Part shown: one piece after another, positions 19,712 through 32,521 of the stretch | Layout: the number at the start of each line of letters is the position of its first letter | Numbering within the stretch: the stretch's first letter is position 1 | From: an uncultured Alphaproteobacteria bacterium | GTDB taxonomy: Bacteria; Pseudomonadota; Alphaproteobacteria; HIMB59; GCA-002718135 | Reading direction: 5' to 3' | Length of the DNA stretch: 51,721 nucleotides | NCBI GenBank assembly: GCA_902518985.1 | Contig: CABYIF010000004.1 | Location: forward strand, 1-51,721 | The notes under the pieces: model-generated | Told to the model about the DNA's origin: nothing | Databases searched by the model: none | What the model saw: only the letters and a program-made list of their open reading frames with translations | Translations under genes and position numbers: made by a program

Positions 19712-20399
19712 GTTTTATAATTCTAATTTTTTCTATTTTACCAACTTTTAATTTTCCAAGTTTATATGGCCCAAATCCGACTCGTAATAATTTAACAATT
19801 TTCCATGAAAAAAAACTACAAATATTTCTAATTTCTCTATTTTTACCCTCTTTTAACTTAAATATTAACCATGTGTAACTTTGAGATTGTTTCTCAATTA
19901 CTAATTTTACTCTGTTATATTTTATTTCCTCTATCTTTATCCCTTTATTAACTTTCTGAATATCATTCTTATTTACAATCCCATTTACACAAACTCTATA
20001 TGTTCTTTCAATATTTGAAGTTGGTAATTCTAAAAATCTTGAATAATCACCATTATTTGTTAACAAAATTAAGCCTTCACTCATATAATCTAGCCTTCCA
20101 ACGCTAATTAATTTTGGCATCCCTTTTGGTAAAAGATCAAATATTTTATTTCTTTTAAAATTATCTTTAGTACTACAGATATATTTTACAGGTTTATACA
20201 TTTTCCAAAGTTCAACAGTATTTAATTTTTTTAAAATTTTATTATGAATTTTAATTATATCTTTATCGTTAACCTTATGGCTTGGATGAGAACATACCAC
20301 ATTATTTATGTAAACTTTATTTTGGAAAATTAATTTTTCAGCTTCTCTTCTAGAGCAATAACCTGAATTTGAAATATATTTTGCTATTCTTATGTTCAC
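19704..20399 (-). CDS. pseudouridine synthase (RsuA/RluB family)
   Basis: S4 domain RIAKYISNSGYCSRREAEKLI; SVGRLDYMSEGLILLTNNGD; EGKNREIRNICSFF. Confidence 0.9.
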   Translation of the reverse strand: MNIRIAKYISNSGYCSRREAEKLIFQNKVYINNVVCSHPSHKVNDKDIIKIHNKILKKLNTVELWKMYKPVKYICSTKDNFKRNKIFDLLPKGMPKLISVGRLDYMSEGLILLTNNGDYSRFLELPTSNIERTYRVCVNGIVNKNDIQKVNKGIKIEEIKYNRVKLVIEKQSQSYTWLIFKLKEGKNREIRNICSFFSWKIVKLLRVGFGPYKLGKLKVGKIEKIRIIKHD

Positions 20400-21115
20400 T
20401 ATATATTTTTAATAAAGTTATTTAAAATCTTGGAGTCATATTGGGTAATTATAAATTCGGGATGCCATTGCAAGCCAATACACCATTTGTGTTTATTATG
20501 TTCAATACCCTCGATTATACCATCCTTTGATATTGCAGATATTTTAAAATCTTTTCCTAGTTTTTTAATTGCTTGGTGATGAGCACTATTTACTTTTATA
20601 GTATTTTTTTTACAAATATTAAATAATTTACTTTTTTTAGCGATATTAACACTATGGCTAGTTTCATTCCTAGGATTTAATTGTTCATGATTTATTGGTT
20701 TTTTTTTCAAGTTTTGAATTAATGTTCCTCCACTAGCAATATTCATAAGTTGGGCTCCCCCACAAATACCTAAAATAGGCTTGTTTAATGATAAAAATTT
20801 TTTATAAATTTTTATTTCAAAATTAGTTCTTTTGTTTTTTATATTTTTTGCTCCATTTCTTTTTTGATTATAAAACTTAGGATTAATGTCAAAATCTCCT
20901 CCTGTTATGATTAGAGCATCAAGAAATTCGCTAAAACTATTAACTAATTTATTATCGTGAGAAAGAGGTATGGGTATAGCATCATATTTAACTATACTTG
21001 ACAGATAGTTCTCTCTCAATGCATACCAAGGGAATTTTGAATAATGTCCTCCTTTTTCACTATCAAGAGTAATGCCAACTAAAGGTTTTTTCATTATAGT
21101 ATATATAATATACAT
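20399..21115 (-). CDS. gamma-glutamyl-gamma-aminobutyrate hydrolase family (class I glutamine amidotransferase-like)
   Basis: ALIITGGDFDINP, PILGICGGAQLMNIASGGTLIQ, GLQWHPEF; start may be the internal ATG (MKKPLVGIT). Confidence 0.85.
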   Translation of the reverse strand: MYIIYTIMKKPLVGITLDSEKGGHYSKFPWYALRENYLSSIVKYDAIPIPLSHDNKLVNSFSEFLDALIITGGDFDINPKFYNQKRNGAKNIKNKRTNFEIKIYKKFLSLNKPILGICGGAQLMNIASGGTLIQNLKKKPINHEQLNPRNETSHSVNIAKKSKLFNICKKNTIKVNSAHHQAIKKLGKDFKISAISKDGIIEGIEHNKHKWCIGLQWHPEFIITQYDSKILNNFIKNI

Positions 21116-21132
21116 GACACATAGGTTCCATA

Positions 21133-21582
21133 ATGAACGTTGATTATTTTATGAATGAGGCAATAGTTGAAGCTAATAAAGCACTGGCTTTCAATGAAAT
21201 TCCTGTTGGAGCAGTAATTGTGGATAATAATACTGAAAAAATAATTTCCAGAAATTATAATCAAATGAATAGATTAAATAATGCAATCAGACATTGTGAA
21301 ATAGATATAATTTTTGATACTTGTAAAAAATTAAACCAAAAATATCTTGAGGATACAACAATCTTTGTAACACTCGAGCCATGCTCAATGTGCGCTAGTG
21401 CAATTAGTAAAGCGCATATACACTCTCTATACTATGGCGCATTTGATGAAAAGAATGGAGGTATTGAAAATATAAGAATAACTTTTGAAAGAAAAAATAT
21501 TTTTACTCCTAATATTTATGGTGGAATAATGGAAGATAAATGTAAAAAATTATTAAAGAATTTTTTTAAGAGCATGAGATGA
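21133..21582 (+). CDS. tadA: tRNA-specific adenosine deaminase
   Basis: EIPVGAVIVDN, HCE in place of the usual HAE, VTLEPCSMCASAISKAHIHSLYYGAFDEKNGG. Confidence 0.88.
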   Translation: MNVDYFMNEAIVEANKALAFNEIPVGAVIVDNNTEKIISRNYNQMNRLNNAIRHCEIDIIFDTCKKLNQKYLEDTTIFVTLEPCSMCASAISKAHIHSLYYGAFDEKNGGIENIRITFERKNIFTPNIYGGIMEDKCKKLLKNFFKSMR

Positions 21583-22910
21583 ATACAAAAATTAATATAC
21601 CTGAATTCGAAGTCTCCGAGTTTAACAAAGCTTTTAAAAATATTATAGAAACTAATTTTAATTATGTAAGAATTAAGGGGGAAATATCTGAAATAAAAAC
21701 TGCTACAAAAGGTCAAATATATTTAACATTAAAAGATAATGACTCAATTTTAAGTGGTGTAATTTGGGATCAAAAAAAAAAATATCTTGATATTATTCCC
21801 GAACTTGGGCTTGAAATAATAGCGACTGGAAAAATTACTACATGGTCTAGATTTAAAACTACTTATCAAATCGATATTGATAAAATTGAAATTGCTGGTG
21901 AAGGTGCTTTATTAAAAATAATAGAAGAAAGAAAAAAAAGGCTACAAAAAAAAGGTTATTTTGAAATAGATAAGAAAAATTCTTTACCTTATTTACCAAG
22001 TAGAATTGGGATTATAACTTCACCAACTGGTTCAGTAGTTTACGACATTATTAATAGGGTAAATGATCGATTTCCTATGCCTTTAGATATATGGCCGGTT
22101 TCTGTTCAAGGTATTGATGCAGTTTCAAGTATAATTAATGCAATTGATGGTTTTAACGAAATGATAAAAGATAAGCCAGATGTTATTATTATTGCCAGAG
22201 GTGGAGGAAGTACAGAGGACTTAATGGCATTTAATGATGAGAAATTAGCTATTAAAGTATTTGAATCAAAAATACCAATTGTATCAGCCATAGGTCATGA
22301 AACAGATACTACTATTATTGACCTAGTTTCTGATTTACGAGCTTCCACACCAACTGCAGCAGCAGAAAAAACTGTTCCAGTTAAAAATGAAATTGAGGGA
22401 CAATTAAAGAATTTTCATTTCCAATTAGAAAACAAACTGAAGTCTAAATTATCAATAATTAGAGATAACTTAGAATATTTAAACAAACTGTTAAAAGCAC
22501 CAATTTTTATTATTAATATTTATGGAGATAAAATTAACCAATCACTTAAAAAAATAGATTTATCTATAAAAAATAAACTTAATTTAATAAACCTTAATTT
22601 ATTAAACGTGAAAAAATCGATTAATTCACCTGATAATATTTTAAAAATAAAAAAAATGTCAATTAAAGAGCATACAAAAAATTTAGAAAGCAAAATAGTT
22701 GAAAAATATAATAACAATAAGTTAAATCTTAAATCAAACTTAAGGTTGTTAAATTCAAATTCAGTTTCAACAAACCTTAAAAAAGGCTATTCAATTCTTA
22801 CTCAAAAAAATAAAATACTTAGTAGTGTAAAAAAAATTAATATAAACTTGGACCTAGAAGCAAAACTCTCAGACGGAAAACTGAAAGTTAATGTAAAAAA
22901 AATTAATTGA
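21579..22910 (+). CDS. xseA: exodeoxyribonuclease VII large subunit
   Basis: VRIKGEISEIKTATKGQIYLTLKD, RIGIITSPTGSVVYDIINRVNDRFP, IIIARGGGSTEDLMAFNDE, SAIGHETDTTIIDLVSDLRASTPTAAAE. Confidence 0.97.
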   Translation: MNTKINIPEFEVSEFNKAFKNIIETNFNYVRIKGEISEIKTATKGQIYLTLKDNDSILSGVIWDQKKKYLDIIPELGLEIIATGKITTWSRFKTTYQIDIDKIEIAGEGALLKIIEERKKRLQKKGYFEIDKKNSLPYLPSRIGIITSPTGSVVYDIINRVNDRFPMPLDIWPVSVQGIDAVSSIINAIDGFNEMIKDKPDVIIIARGGGSTEDLMAFNDEKLAIKVFESKIPIVSAIGHETDTTIIDLVSDLRASTPTAAAEKTVPVKNEIEGQLKNFHFQLENKLKSKLSIIRDNLEYLNKLLKAPIFIINIYGDKINQSLKKIDLSIKNKLNLINLNLLNVKKSINSPDNILKIKKMSIKEHTKNLESKIVEKYNNNKLNLKSNLRLLNSNSVSTNLKKGYSILTQKNKILSSVKKININLDLEAKLSDGKLKVNVKKIN

Positions 22911-23766
22911 ATCTTTTATGTTGCCAAAACCATTGTGTTGGATTTGAAGTTATCCAATTTTGGATCAATTTATGAATATTTTCCATCATTTTAGAGTCAT
23001 CAATATTTTCATTATTATGGTATATTGGTTCCTGAAAACTTAGCTCAATCTGACCATTTGCTAGTCGTGTATTCCTAATTGGAACAATTGGTAAATTAAA
23101 TTTACGCGCAATTTTCAAAAATCCAATTTGGGTTTTTACTTTTTTGTTAAAAAAACTTATACTTTCACCAGCTGAGTCTTTTTGATCTATTAACAAAACA
23201 ATTGAAAAATTATTATTTATCGCCTCTACTAAATCTTTGGCACTTTGTTTGCCTTTAGGAGTATAAAAATTATCATCTGACAGTAATGTATTTTTTCTAA
23301 TTTTTAAAATTAATTTATCTAAAAAAAAATTATTTATATGTCTGTAAATACCACCTATCTGTAAATTTAACCTATCTAACATTGGAACTAAAATTTCCCA
23401 ATTAGACTGATGTATGCTTATATAAATTGCCTGCTGTTTTTTTTCTTTCAAATCTTTAATATTAGATAGCCCAGAGAGTGTAATTTTTCTTTTATTTATA
23501 AGATTTTTGAATTTTAATAACTCACTTATTGTCATCCCAATATTATTCCAACTTTCATCAATTATTTCTCTTATTTTGTTCTTTTCTAATTTAGGAAAAA
23601 CAAACTTACAGTTATTCATAGCCGTCTTATCAGCGCTTGAGAATTTTCCAAAAGTTCTAAAAATAAAAGATCCAAATTTTTTTGAATAACTCAATGGTAA
23701 GAATTCTAGTATAAAAAATAATACTCTCACAAAAATATATTGTAAAAAATATAAAAGTATTTTCAT
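22903..23766 (-). CDS. lipid A biosynthesis acyltransferase (LpxL/LpxM-like)
   Basis: ISIHQSNWEILVPMLD (HxxxxE-type), NNFSIVLLIDQKDSAGESISFFNKK, NPTQWFWQHKRFN. Confidence 0.85.
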   Translation of the reverse strand: MKILLYFLQYIFVRVLFFILEFLPLSYSKKFGSFIFRTFGKFSSADKTAMNNCKFVFPKLEKNKIREIIDESWNNIGMTISELLKFKNLINKRKITLSGLSNIKDLKEKKQQAIYISIHQSNWEILVPMLDRLNLQIGGIYRHINNFFLDKLILKIRKNTLLSDDNFYTPKGKQSAKDLVEAINNNFSIVLLIDQKDSAGESISFFNKKVKTQIGFLKIARKFNLPIVPIRNTRLANGQIELSFQEPIYHNNENIDDSKMMENIHKLIQNWITSNPTQWFWQHKRFN

Positions 23767-24761
23767 AAGGAATACTCATTAATTTTGTTTTCTAAAAGAT
23801 TGCTCAATATTTCAATAAATAATTGCTCGTCTTCAAACTCAATCTCACCATTCAGAGTTGTCACTAAAGATCGATAAGATTTAGGAATTCTTACAAAATC
23901 TTTTTTTGTTGTAACGAGTATTGATTTTGTAATATTTGCCATTTCTGCTAAATTTAACATATCATTTTCATCAAAAATATGATGATCTGGATAACTGATC
24001 TTTTTTTCCAAAATTGCGCCTTGCTCATTAAGTGAATTATAAAACTTATCTGGGTAAGCTATGCCAGCAAAAGCTGTAACCTTCTGTTTTTTGTAAATCA
24101 TATTATTCTTGCTTATTTTAAAGTTTGCATGAATTAAAGGTACAGTACTTGGTATTTTTCTTTTAACATCTTCAGTTATTTCGCCAATGACAATTATTAA
24201 ATTAGCTCTCGAAATTCCTCTTGATATACTTTCTCTTAACGGACCTGAAGGAATTACTCTTTTATTACCAAATCCTTGCTCTCCATTTATTACAATAATT
24301 GAGAAATCCTTTTGCAATGTAGGATTTTGAAATCCATCATCCATAATTATGCAATCAGCGCCATTTTCTCTTGCCAACATAAATGATTTATTTCTATCTT
24401 TACCTATCCAAGTTGGGGCTATTTCTGAAAGCAATAAGGACTCATCACCCACACTTTGTGCTGAATGCCATTCTTTTATGAGTGTATTGTTTGTTTCAAT
24501 ACCCCCGTAACCTTTAGTTACAAAATGTGGTTTGTAACCATTTTTTTTTAGTAGGGTTCCCAATTTTATTGCAACAGGAGTTTTACCGGCACCACCTACT
24601 ACAATGTTACCAATGCATATAACAGGAATTTTAAATATTTTTTTATGACTTAATACATTTCTTATTTTAGTTCCAAAACGAAATAAAAGAGAGAGAGGAT
24701 ATAATGTATTTGATAAGTAAGTATCTTTCTTTTTATACCAAAATTTTGGAGCTTTTAACAT
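23763..24761 (-). CDS. lpxK: tetraacyldisaccharide 4'-kinase
   Basis: VICIGNIVVGGAGKTPVAIKLG, GDESLLLSE, CIIMDDGFQNPTLQKD, PSGPLRES, DHHIFDENDM. Confidence 0.95.
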   Translation of the reverse strand: MLKAPKFWYKKKDTYLSNTLYPLSLLFRFGTKIRNVLSHKKIFKIPVICIGNIVVGGAGKTPVAIKLGTLLKKNGYKPHFVTKGYGGIETNNTLIKEWHSAQSVGDESLLLSEIAPTWIGKDRNKSFMLARENGADCIIMDDGFQNPTLQKDFSIIVINGEQGFGNKRVIPSGPLRESISRGISRANLIIVIGEITEDVKRKIPSTVPLIHANFKISKNNMIYKKQKVTAFAGIAYPDKFYNSLNEQGAILEKKISYPDHHIFDENDMLNLAEMANITKSILVTTKKDFVRIPKSYRSLVTTLNGEIEFEDEQLFIEILSNLLENKINEYSL

Positions 24762-25982
24762 TTAATTTAGAACCAAATCTATCTCATTGAATAATCTTTC
24801 ATTATCAAAAAACTTTTTATTAGAAAAGTCTATAGCTTTCTCTCTAAATTTTTGAATTTGATTGGTATTTATCATTAATTTATCTATTCTATTCCCTAAA
24901 TCATTAACGTTATTTATTATTATGCATGCCTTTTCATTAGCCATTTCATCATAAATATTTTGCCAGTTATAAATTAAATTACCACTTATTAATGTACAGC
25001 CATATTTTGCAGGCTCAAGCGGATTATGCCCTCCTTTATTTACAAAGGAACCTCCTAAAATTACAATTTCACTCTTATTAAAGTATGAATCTAAATTTCC
25101 ATAACTATCAACAATTGTAACATCCTTAATTGCATTTTTTTTATTACTTTCTAATACATAGCTAAGATTATATTTTTCAAGAATTTTAGATATTACATTT
25201 ATTCTATTAAGGTGTCTTGGAGCAATGCATAATTTTAACTTTCTGCTTATAATAATATCTTTTAAGTTTTTAATAATTAATTCTTCTTCTGTTTCATGAC
25301 TACTTGTAATCATTATATTGAATATTTTTTTATTATCTGAATTAATTAAATTTCTCTGTATATCTGATAACTTTAAGTTACCAATATAATGAGCATTTGT
25401 GGTGGCTAAAGCATTTATTCTTTTCAAATCATTTTTGCTTTGTGCAAATATTTTAAAAAAAACTTTTAATGTTTCAGAATAAAAACTTTTTAAATATTTC
25501 CATTTGTTAAATGATTTTGGGGAAATTCTAGCATTGATATATAGAGATTTTATTTTTTTATCTTTTATAATTTTTAGCATATTGGGCCAAATATCTGACT
25601 CAATCCATAGTACTATACTTGGTTTCCAATAATTAATAAATCTTATGCACCATATTGGGACATCAAAAGGTATGTACTGGTGTATTACTTTATGGTTGTA
25701 ATGTTTTTCTATATACTCTGCTGAAGTTTTTGTCGTTGTAGTAACTAAAATTTGATAATCTTTGTGATATTTTTTTATTATAATATCACTTGATTTAAAC
25801 TCCCCAATACTTGCTGCGTGTAACCAAATAATCTTTTTTGATATTGGTAATTTATAATTAGTTTTTCCTAGTCTTTCTTTGTATCTTTTTTTATCCTCTT
25901 TTTTTTTAATTATTCTTAAATTTAAATTTAACAAAATTATTGGAATAAAAATATAACTGAGAAATTTATATAATTTAAGCAT
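24762..25982 (-). CDS. waaA: 3-deoxy-D-manno-octulosonic acid transferase
   Basis: IWLHAASIGEFKSSDIII, FDVPIWCIRFINYWKPSIVLWIESDIWPNML, GGSFVNKGGHNPLEPAKYG. Confidence 0.93.
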   Translation of the reverse strand: MLKLYKFLSYIFIPIILLNLNLRIIKKKEDKKRYKERLGKTNYKLPISKKIIWLHAASIGEFKSSDIIIKKYHKDYQILVTTTTKTSAEYIEKHYNHKVIHQYIPFDVPIWCIRFINYWKPSIVLWIESDIWPNMLKIIKDKKIKSLYINARISPKSFNKWKYLKSFYSETLKVFFKIFAQSKNDLKRINALATTNAHYIGNLKLSDIQRNLINSDNKKIFNIMITSSHETEEELIIKNLKDIIISRKLKLCIAPRHLNRINVISKILEKYNLSYVLESNKKNAIKDVTIVDSYGNLDSYFNKSEIVILGGSFVNKGGHNPLEPAKYGCTLISGNLIYNWQNIYDEMANEKACIIINNVNDLGNRIDKLMINTNQIQKFREKAIDFSNKKFFDNERLFNEIDLVLN

Positions 25983-26646
25983 TTAAATTTAATTTAGCTT
26001 TAGTAATACAATAGTTTATCTTTTCTTCTAAGATTATTTTATACTTTTCAATTTCTGTTTCTTTAGTTGATGATGGTATAATTATTGGTTCACCCCAAAC
26101 AAAACTACATTTTGAAAAAGGGTAAGTTATAACAAATGAATCCCATGATTTTAACTTAAAATTTTTATTAGAAGCAAAACCTAGAGGAATTATAGGAACT
26201 TGTGAATGAATTGCTATCTTTATAATTCCTTCAGAAACCTTTTGATTTGGTCCTCTAGGTCCATCAGGAGTTATGCCAATATAATTATCTTTATTAAGTA
26301 TTTTGAAAACTTGCCTAAGTGAAGGAGATTTATTTTTAGCCTCAATAGATATATTTTTCATATTGAAGTGCGATGCTATATATGCGCCAAATCTACCATC
26401 ACTATGACTTGAAGCAAGCATGTTTAAAATTGCTTTACTTTTCCAAACATATCCAATCATCATTAATTGTCCATGCCAAAATGCTAATATAAAAGGTTTT
26501 TTTTCTTCCCACATTTTGTTTGAAAAATCTTTGTTTTCAATTGTTATATTTGATGTGATGCCTACGAAAAGAATATACAAATAGCCGAGAAAAGCTAAAA
26601 ATTTTTGTGTTAAGGTAAATTTAAATATTTTTTTTTTAAAACTCAT
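25975..26646 (-). CDS. DUF374-family lysophospholipid acyltransferase-like protein
   Basis: ILAFWHGQLMMI, SSHSDGRFGAYIASHFNM, GITPDGPRGPNQKVSEGIIKIA. Confidence 0.88.
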   Translation of the reverse strand: MSFKKKIFKFTLTQKFLAFLGYLYILFVGITSNITIENKDFSNKMWEEKKPFILAFWHGQLMMIGYVWKSKAILNMLASSHSDGRFGAYIASHFNMKNISIEAKNKSPSLRQVFKILNKDNYIGITPDGPRGPNQKVSEGIIKIAIHSQVPIIPLGFASNKNFKLKSWDSFVITYPFSKCSFVWGEPIIIPSSTKETEIEKYKIILEEKINYCITKAKLNLNA

Positions 26647-28384
26647 TTTCTAGCTTTTCTTTTAATTGAAGCTTTTTGTAAATTTCTGATTTATTGAATA
26701 AATCTTTATGAGAACCATAATTATCAACTTTGCCCTTATCCATTACATATATTATATCTGAATCCTCAATTGTGCTTAATCTGTGTGCTATAATTAAAAT
26801 TGTTTTATTTTTCATTAAATTTTTTATTGTTTTATAAATTTCTTTTTCGGTAATATTGTCAAGAGATGAAGTTGCCTCATCCATTATCAGTATAGGCGCA
26901 TCTTTGATCATTGCTCTTGCAATCGCTACTCGTTGTCTCTGTCCTCCTGATAACTTAACTCCACTCTCTCCAATAACTGTTTCTAATTTATTTTTTAAAT
27001 TTTCTGAGAATTCTGAAATTCCTGCAAGCTTAGCAACGTTTTCAATTTCATCATAGGTTGCTTCTAATTTTCCATATTTAATATTATTAGCTATAGTATC
27101 ATTAAATAAAATTGTTTCTTGTGTAACCATTGAAATATTATTTCTAAGATCACCTAATGAAATTTCTCTAATATTTTTAGAGTCAATAGTTATTTCGCCA
27201 GTATAACTATCAAAAAATCTTGATATTATGTTTACGATAGTAGATTTACCTGAGCCAGACAAACCAACAAGAGCCACTCTTTTATTTTTAGGAATCTTTA
27301 AATTAATATTTTTTAAGACCTTTTTTTCATCATACCCGAATGAAACGTCCTTTAAAATTATGTCTCCATCTAAAGTAAGATCATTTTTTATAGAGACCTT
27401 CTCCATTCTTTCTTCAGGTGTATCAAGGAGCTTAAAGATTCTTTCTGCTCCAGCTAAACCTTCTTGGACACTAATGTTCAGATTACCAAGCGCCTTTACC
27501 GGTTGGTATGCCAGAAGAAGACTAACTAGGAAACTCATAAATTGTCCTGTTGTCATTGTTTCGTTTAAAACAAATACACCACCAGCATATATTGAAAGAG
27601 CAATTGCTAAACTACCAATAAACTCCATCAGAGGACTTAATCGATTACTTATAAAGGCAGATCTTGTAAAATATTTTTGTATAAAACTTATGGTCTCAAA
27701 TGCTCTATTCTTTTCAAAGTTTTCTTTTGTATAAGATTTAACTTGCTTAATTCCTTTAATACTTTCTGCAAGTACATTTGAAAATACAGCAATTTCACTT
27801 TGTATTGTATAGGTAATTTTTCTAATACTTTTACCAATTTTTCTTATAGGCCACAAAGCAAGTGGAAAAGCAAAAAAAGCAAAAAGTGTAAGAGTCCAAC
27901 TTTGATAAAACATGTTTCCTAGTAGAAATATAATTACCAAAACATCTTTTATCACACCTGTAACTGATTTTACAATTGCAAGTCTTAGATAATAAGTGTC
28001 ATTAATAAGTCTTGAAATCAGATTGCCAGACTTAGAGTCATTATAAAATTGCATATTTAAATACATTAGTTTTTCAAACATTTGTGTTTGTAATTTTGCT
28101 ATTGTTGCATGCGCTACTTTACTCATTTGATAAGAGTGAGTATAGGTAGCCAAACCTTTAAGCAATGTTACTATTATAATTGCTATGGGTATTAAAAATA
28201 GCATTTCTTTATTCCCTTTAATTAGTACATCATCTAAAGCTGGCCTTACTAACCAAGCATGTAATCCTGTAGCAGCTGCTGAAATAATCATCATTATTAA
28301 AGCTAGAAATATCTTAAGTTTATGCTCTAAAAGATAGTTGACTATTATTCTCGATGTAACTGATTGTTTTTTTGAGGAGTTCAT
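26636..28384 (-). CDS. msbA: lipid A export ABC transporter (MsbA-like), fused TMD-NBD
   Basis: Six-TM N-terminus; GLSGSGKST, LSGGQRQRVAIARAM, ILIMDEATSSLD; adjacent to waaA/lpxK. Confidence 0.85.
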   Translation of the reverse strand: MNSSKKQSVTSRIIVNYLLEHKLKIFLALIMMIISAAATGLHAWLVRPALDDVLIKGNKEMLFLIPIAIIIVTLLKGLATYTHSYQMSKVAHATIAKLQTQMFEKLMYLNMQFYNDSKSGNLISRLINDTYYLRLAIVKSVTGVIKDVLVIIFLLGNMFYQSWTLTLFAFFAFPLALWPIRKIGKSIRKITYTIQSEIAVFSNVLAESIKGIKQVKSYTKENFEKNRAFETISFIQKYFTRSAFISNRLSPLMEFIGSLAIALSIYAGGVFVLNETMTTGQFMSFLVSLLLAYQPVKALGNLNISVQEGLAGAERIFKLLDTPEERMEKVSIKNDLTLDGDIILKDVSFGYDEKKVLKNINLKIPKNKRVALVGLSGSGKSTIVNIISRFFDSYTGEITIDSKNIREISLGDLRNNISMVTQETILFNDTIANNIKYGKLEATYDEIENVAKLAGISEFSENLKNKLETVIGESGVKLSGGQRQRVAIARAMIKDAPILIMDEATSSLDNITEKEIYKTIKNLMKNKTILIIAHRLSTIEDSDIIYVMDKGKVDNYGSHKDLFNKSEIYKKLQLKEKLENEF

Positions 28385-29247
28385 TAAAAAACTAATAAAT
28401 ATATAAATAACATAAAAGCAAATATATTATTCTGGCGAAAATAAAAATTTGAGCTTTCTGATGAGCTTATATCCCATTTTTGAATTGCTATATACGTACA
28501 AATTCCAATGATAGCTATAACAAATAAACTAATTAGAGAATTTGAGGAATTCCAGCCTAAATATCCAAAAATTAAAAGAACAATACAATAACAAATCAAT
28601 ACCAGCCATCTCCCATTGTTACCAAAAAGAACTGCGGTAGATTTAATATTATGTTTTATGTCGTCTTCCCTATCTTGATATGCATAGATTGTGTCATATC
28701 CTAATGTCCAAATTACGCACGCCACATACAGTAAAATAAATTGAGAAGTTATTGATTGGTTAAATTGTGTTGAGACTATTAAAGCCCCCCAACTAAATGT
28801 TATTCCTAAAAAAACTTGAGGCCAAAATGTTATTCTTTTCATAAATGGATAAAGAATGACAAATGGAGCACTCATTAATCCAAAAATAATTGAATATAAA
28901 TTAAATTGTAAAAGTATAATTAAGCCTAGCAATAGAAAAATTAATAATAATAAAACTGCCTCAAATATACTAATTCTTTTTGATGCTATAGGTCTGAACT
29001 GAGTTCTTTGAACAGATTTATCTATATCCTTATCAACAATGTCATTTATTATACAGCCCGCACTTCTCATAAAAAAGGAACCTAATAAAAAAATTATTAA
29101 CCAACTGATCAGCTCTTTTATTTCCAAATCTAAAAGTGATAAACCAAACCAGCATGGCCACATTAATAATAGGAACCCAATAGGTTTATTAAACCTAATT
29201 AATTCTAAATAATTAGTGAATTTTTTTAAAACTAAACTATCCAACAT
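28384..29247 (-). CDS. ubiA: 4-hydroxybenzoate polyprenyltransferase
   Basis: RSAGCIINDIVDKDIDKSVQRTQFRPIAS and YDTIYAYQDREDDIKHNIKSTAVLFG prenyltransferase Asp motifs. Confidence 0.93.
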   Translation of the reverse strand: MLDSLVLKKFTNYLELIRFNKPIGFLLLMWPCWFGLSLLDLEIKELISWLIIFLLGSFFMRSAGCIINDIVDKDIDKSVQRTQFRPIASKRISIFEAVLLLLIFLLLGLIILLQFNLYSIIFGLMSAPFVILYPFMKRITFWPQVFLGITFSWGALIVSTQFNQSITSQFILLYVACVIWTLGYDTIYAYQDREDDIKHNIKSTAVLFGNNGRWLVLICYCIVLLIFGYLGWNSSNSLISLFVIAIIGICTYIAIQKWDISSSESSNFYFRQNNIFAFMLFIYLLVF

Positions 29248-29282
29248 ATATGAATAAAGTGTTATTATTTTAAACTATTGTT

Positions 29283-30023
29283 ATGAAAATGTCTAAAACA
29301 CGATTGTATATAGAAAAGAAATTATCATCAAATATAATGATTTATATTAAAAACAAGCAGCATCACTATTTAAAAAATGTTTTAAGAATCAAAATCCAGG
29401 ATAATATTTTAATTTTTGATGGTTTAACAGGTGAATGGCTTTCTAAAGTTGTTTCAATTAATCGTGATAATATTGTACTTCAGGTAATAAAGAAAACTAG
29501 GGAGTTAAAATTAGAAACTGATATTTGGCTTATCTTTGCTCCGATAAAATTATTTCGTATGAATATAACGATCCAAAAAGCAACTGAACTGGGCATATCC
29601 AGATTTATACCTTGCATTACACAAAATACAAATCAGTCAAAAATAAATATTAGAAATTTAAAGATGAATATTACTGAAGCCGCTGAGCAATCCGAACGAT
29701 TATCACTTCCTTTAATAGATGAGCCAATCAAAATAGATAAAATAATAGAAAATTTTCCAAAAGATAGATGCTTGATCTTTTGTAATGAAAGTCATGAAAA
29801 CTTACCTATGATATATCAAGCTATATCAACGAAAGTTGATCAATACAATAAATGGGCAATTTTAATTGGTCCAGAAGGAGGTTTTTCAAAACAAGAGTCA
29901 GAAAATATACTATCTTTAAAATCAACCATACCAGTTTCACTTGGACAGAGAATTTTAAGATCAGATACAGCTACAACTGCAGCAATTTTTTCACTACAGT
30001 CATTAGTTGAAAATAACAAATAA
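29283..30023 (+). CDS. rsmE: 16S rRNA (uracil1498-N3)-methyltransferase
   Basis: HHYLKNVLRIK, QKATELGISRFIPCIT, EAAEQSERLSLP, ILIGPEGGFSKQE, LRSDTATTAAIF. Confidence 0.93.
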   Translation: MKMSKTRLYIEKKLSSNIMIYIKNKQHHYLKNVLRIKIQDNILIFDGLTGEWLSKVVSINRDNIVLQVIKKTRELKLETDIWLIFAPIKLFRMNITIQKATELGISRFIPCITQNTNQSKINIRNLKMNITEAAEQSERLSLPLIDEPIKIDKIIENFPKDRCLIFCNESHENLPMIYQAISTKVDQYNKWAILIGPEGGFSKQESENILSLKSTIPVSLGQRILRSDTATTAAIFSLQSLVENNK

Positions 30024-30109
30024 GCGACATCCTGTCCTAGAAATTGAACATAAAATCCTTTGTATATTGCTGAATTATTTATTCATAAGTGTTATATGGT
30101 AATTACAAG

Positions 30110-32516
<2,407 letters not shown>

Positions 32517-32521
32517 AGAAG

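Noticed and set aside
27228-27734. 168-aa plus-strand ORF
   Set aside because: Fully antisense to the msbA NBD/TMD coding sequence, no recognisable family; a shadow ORF.
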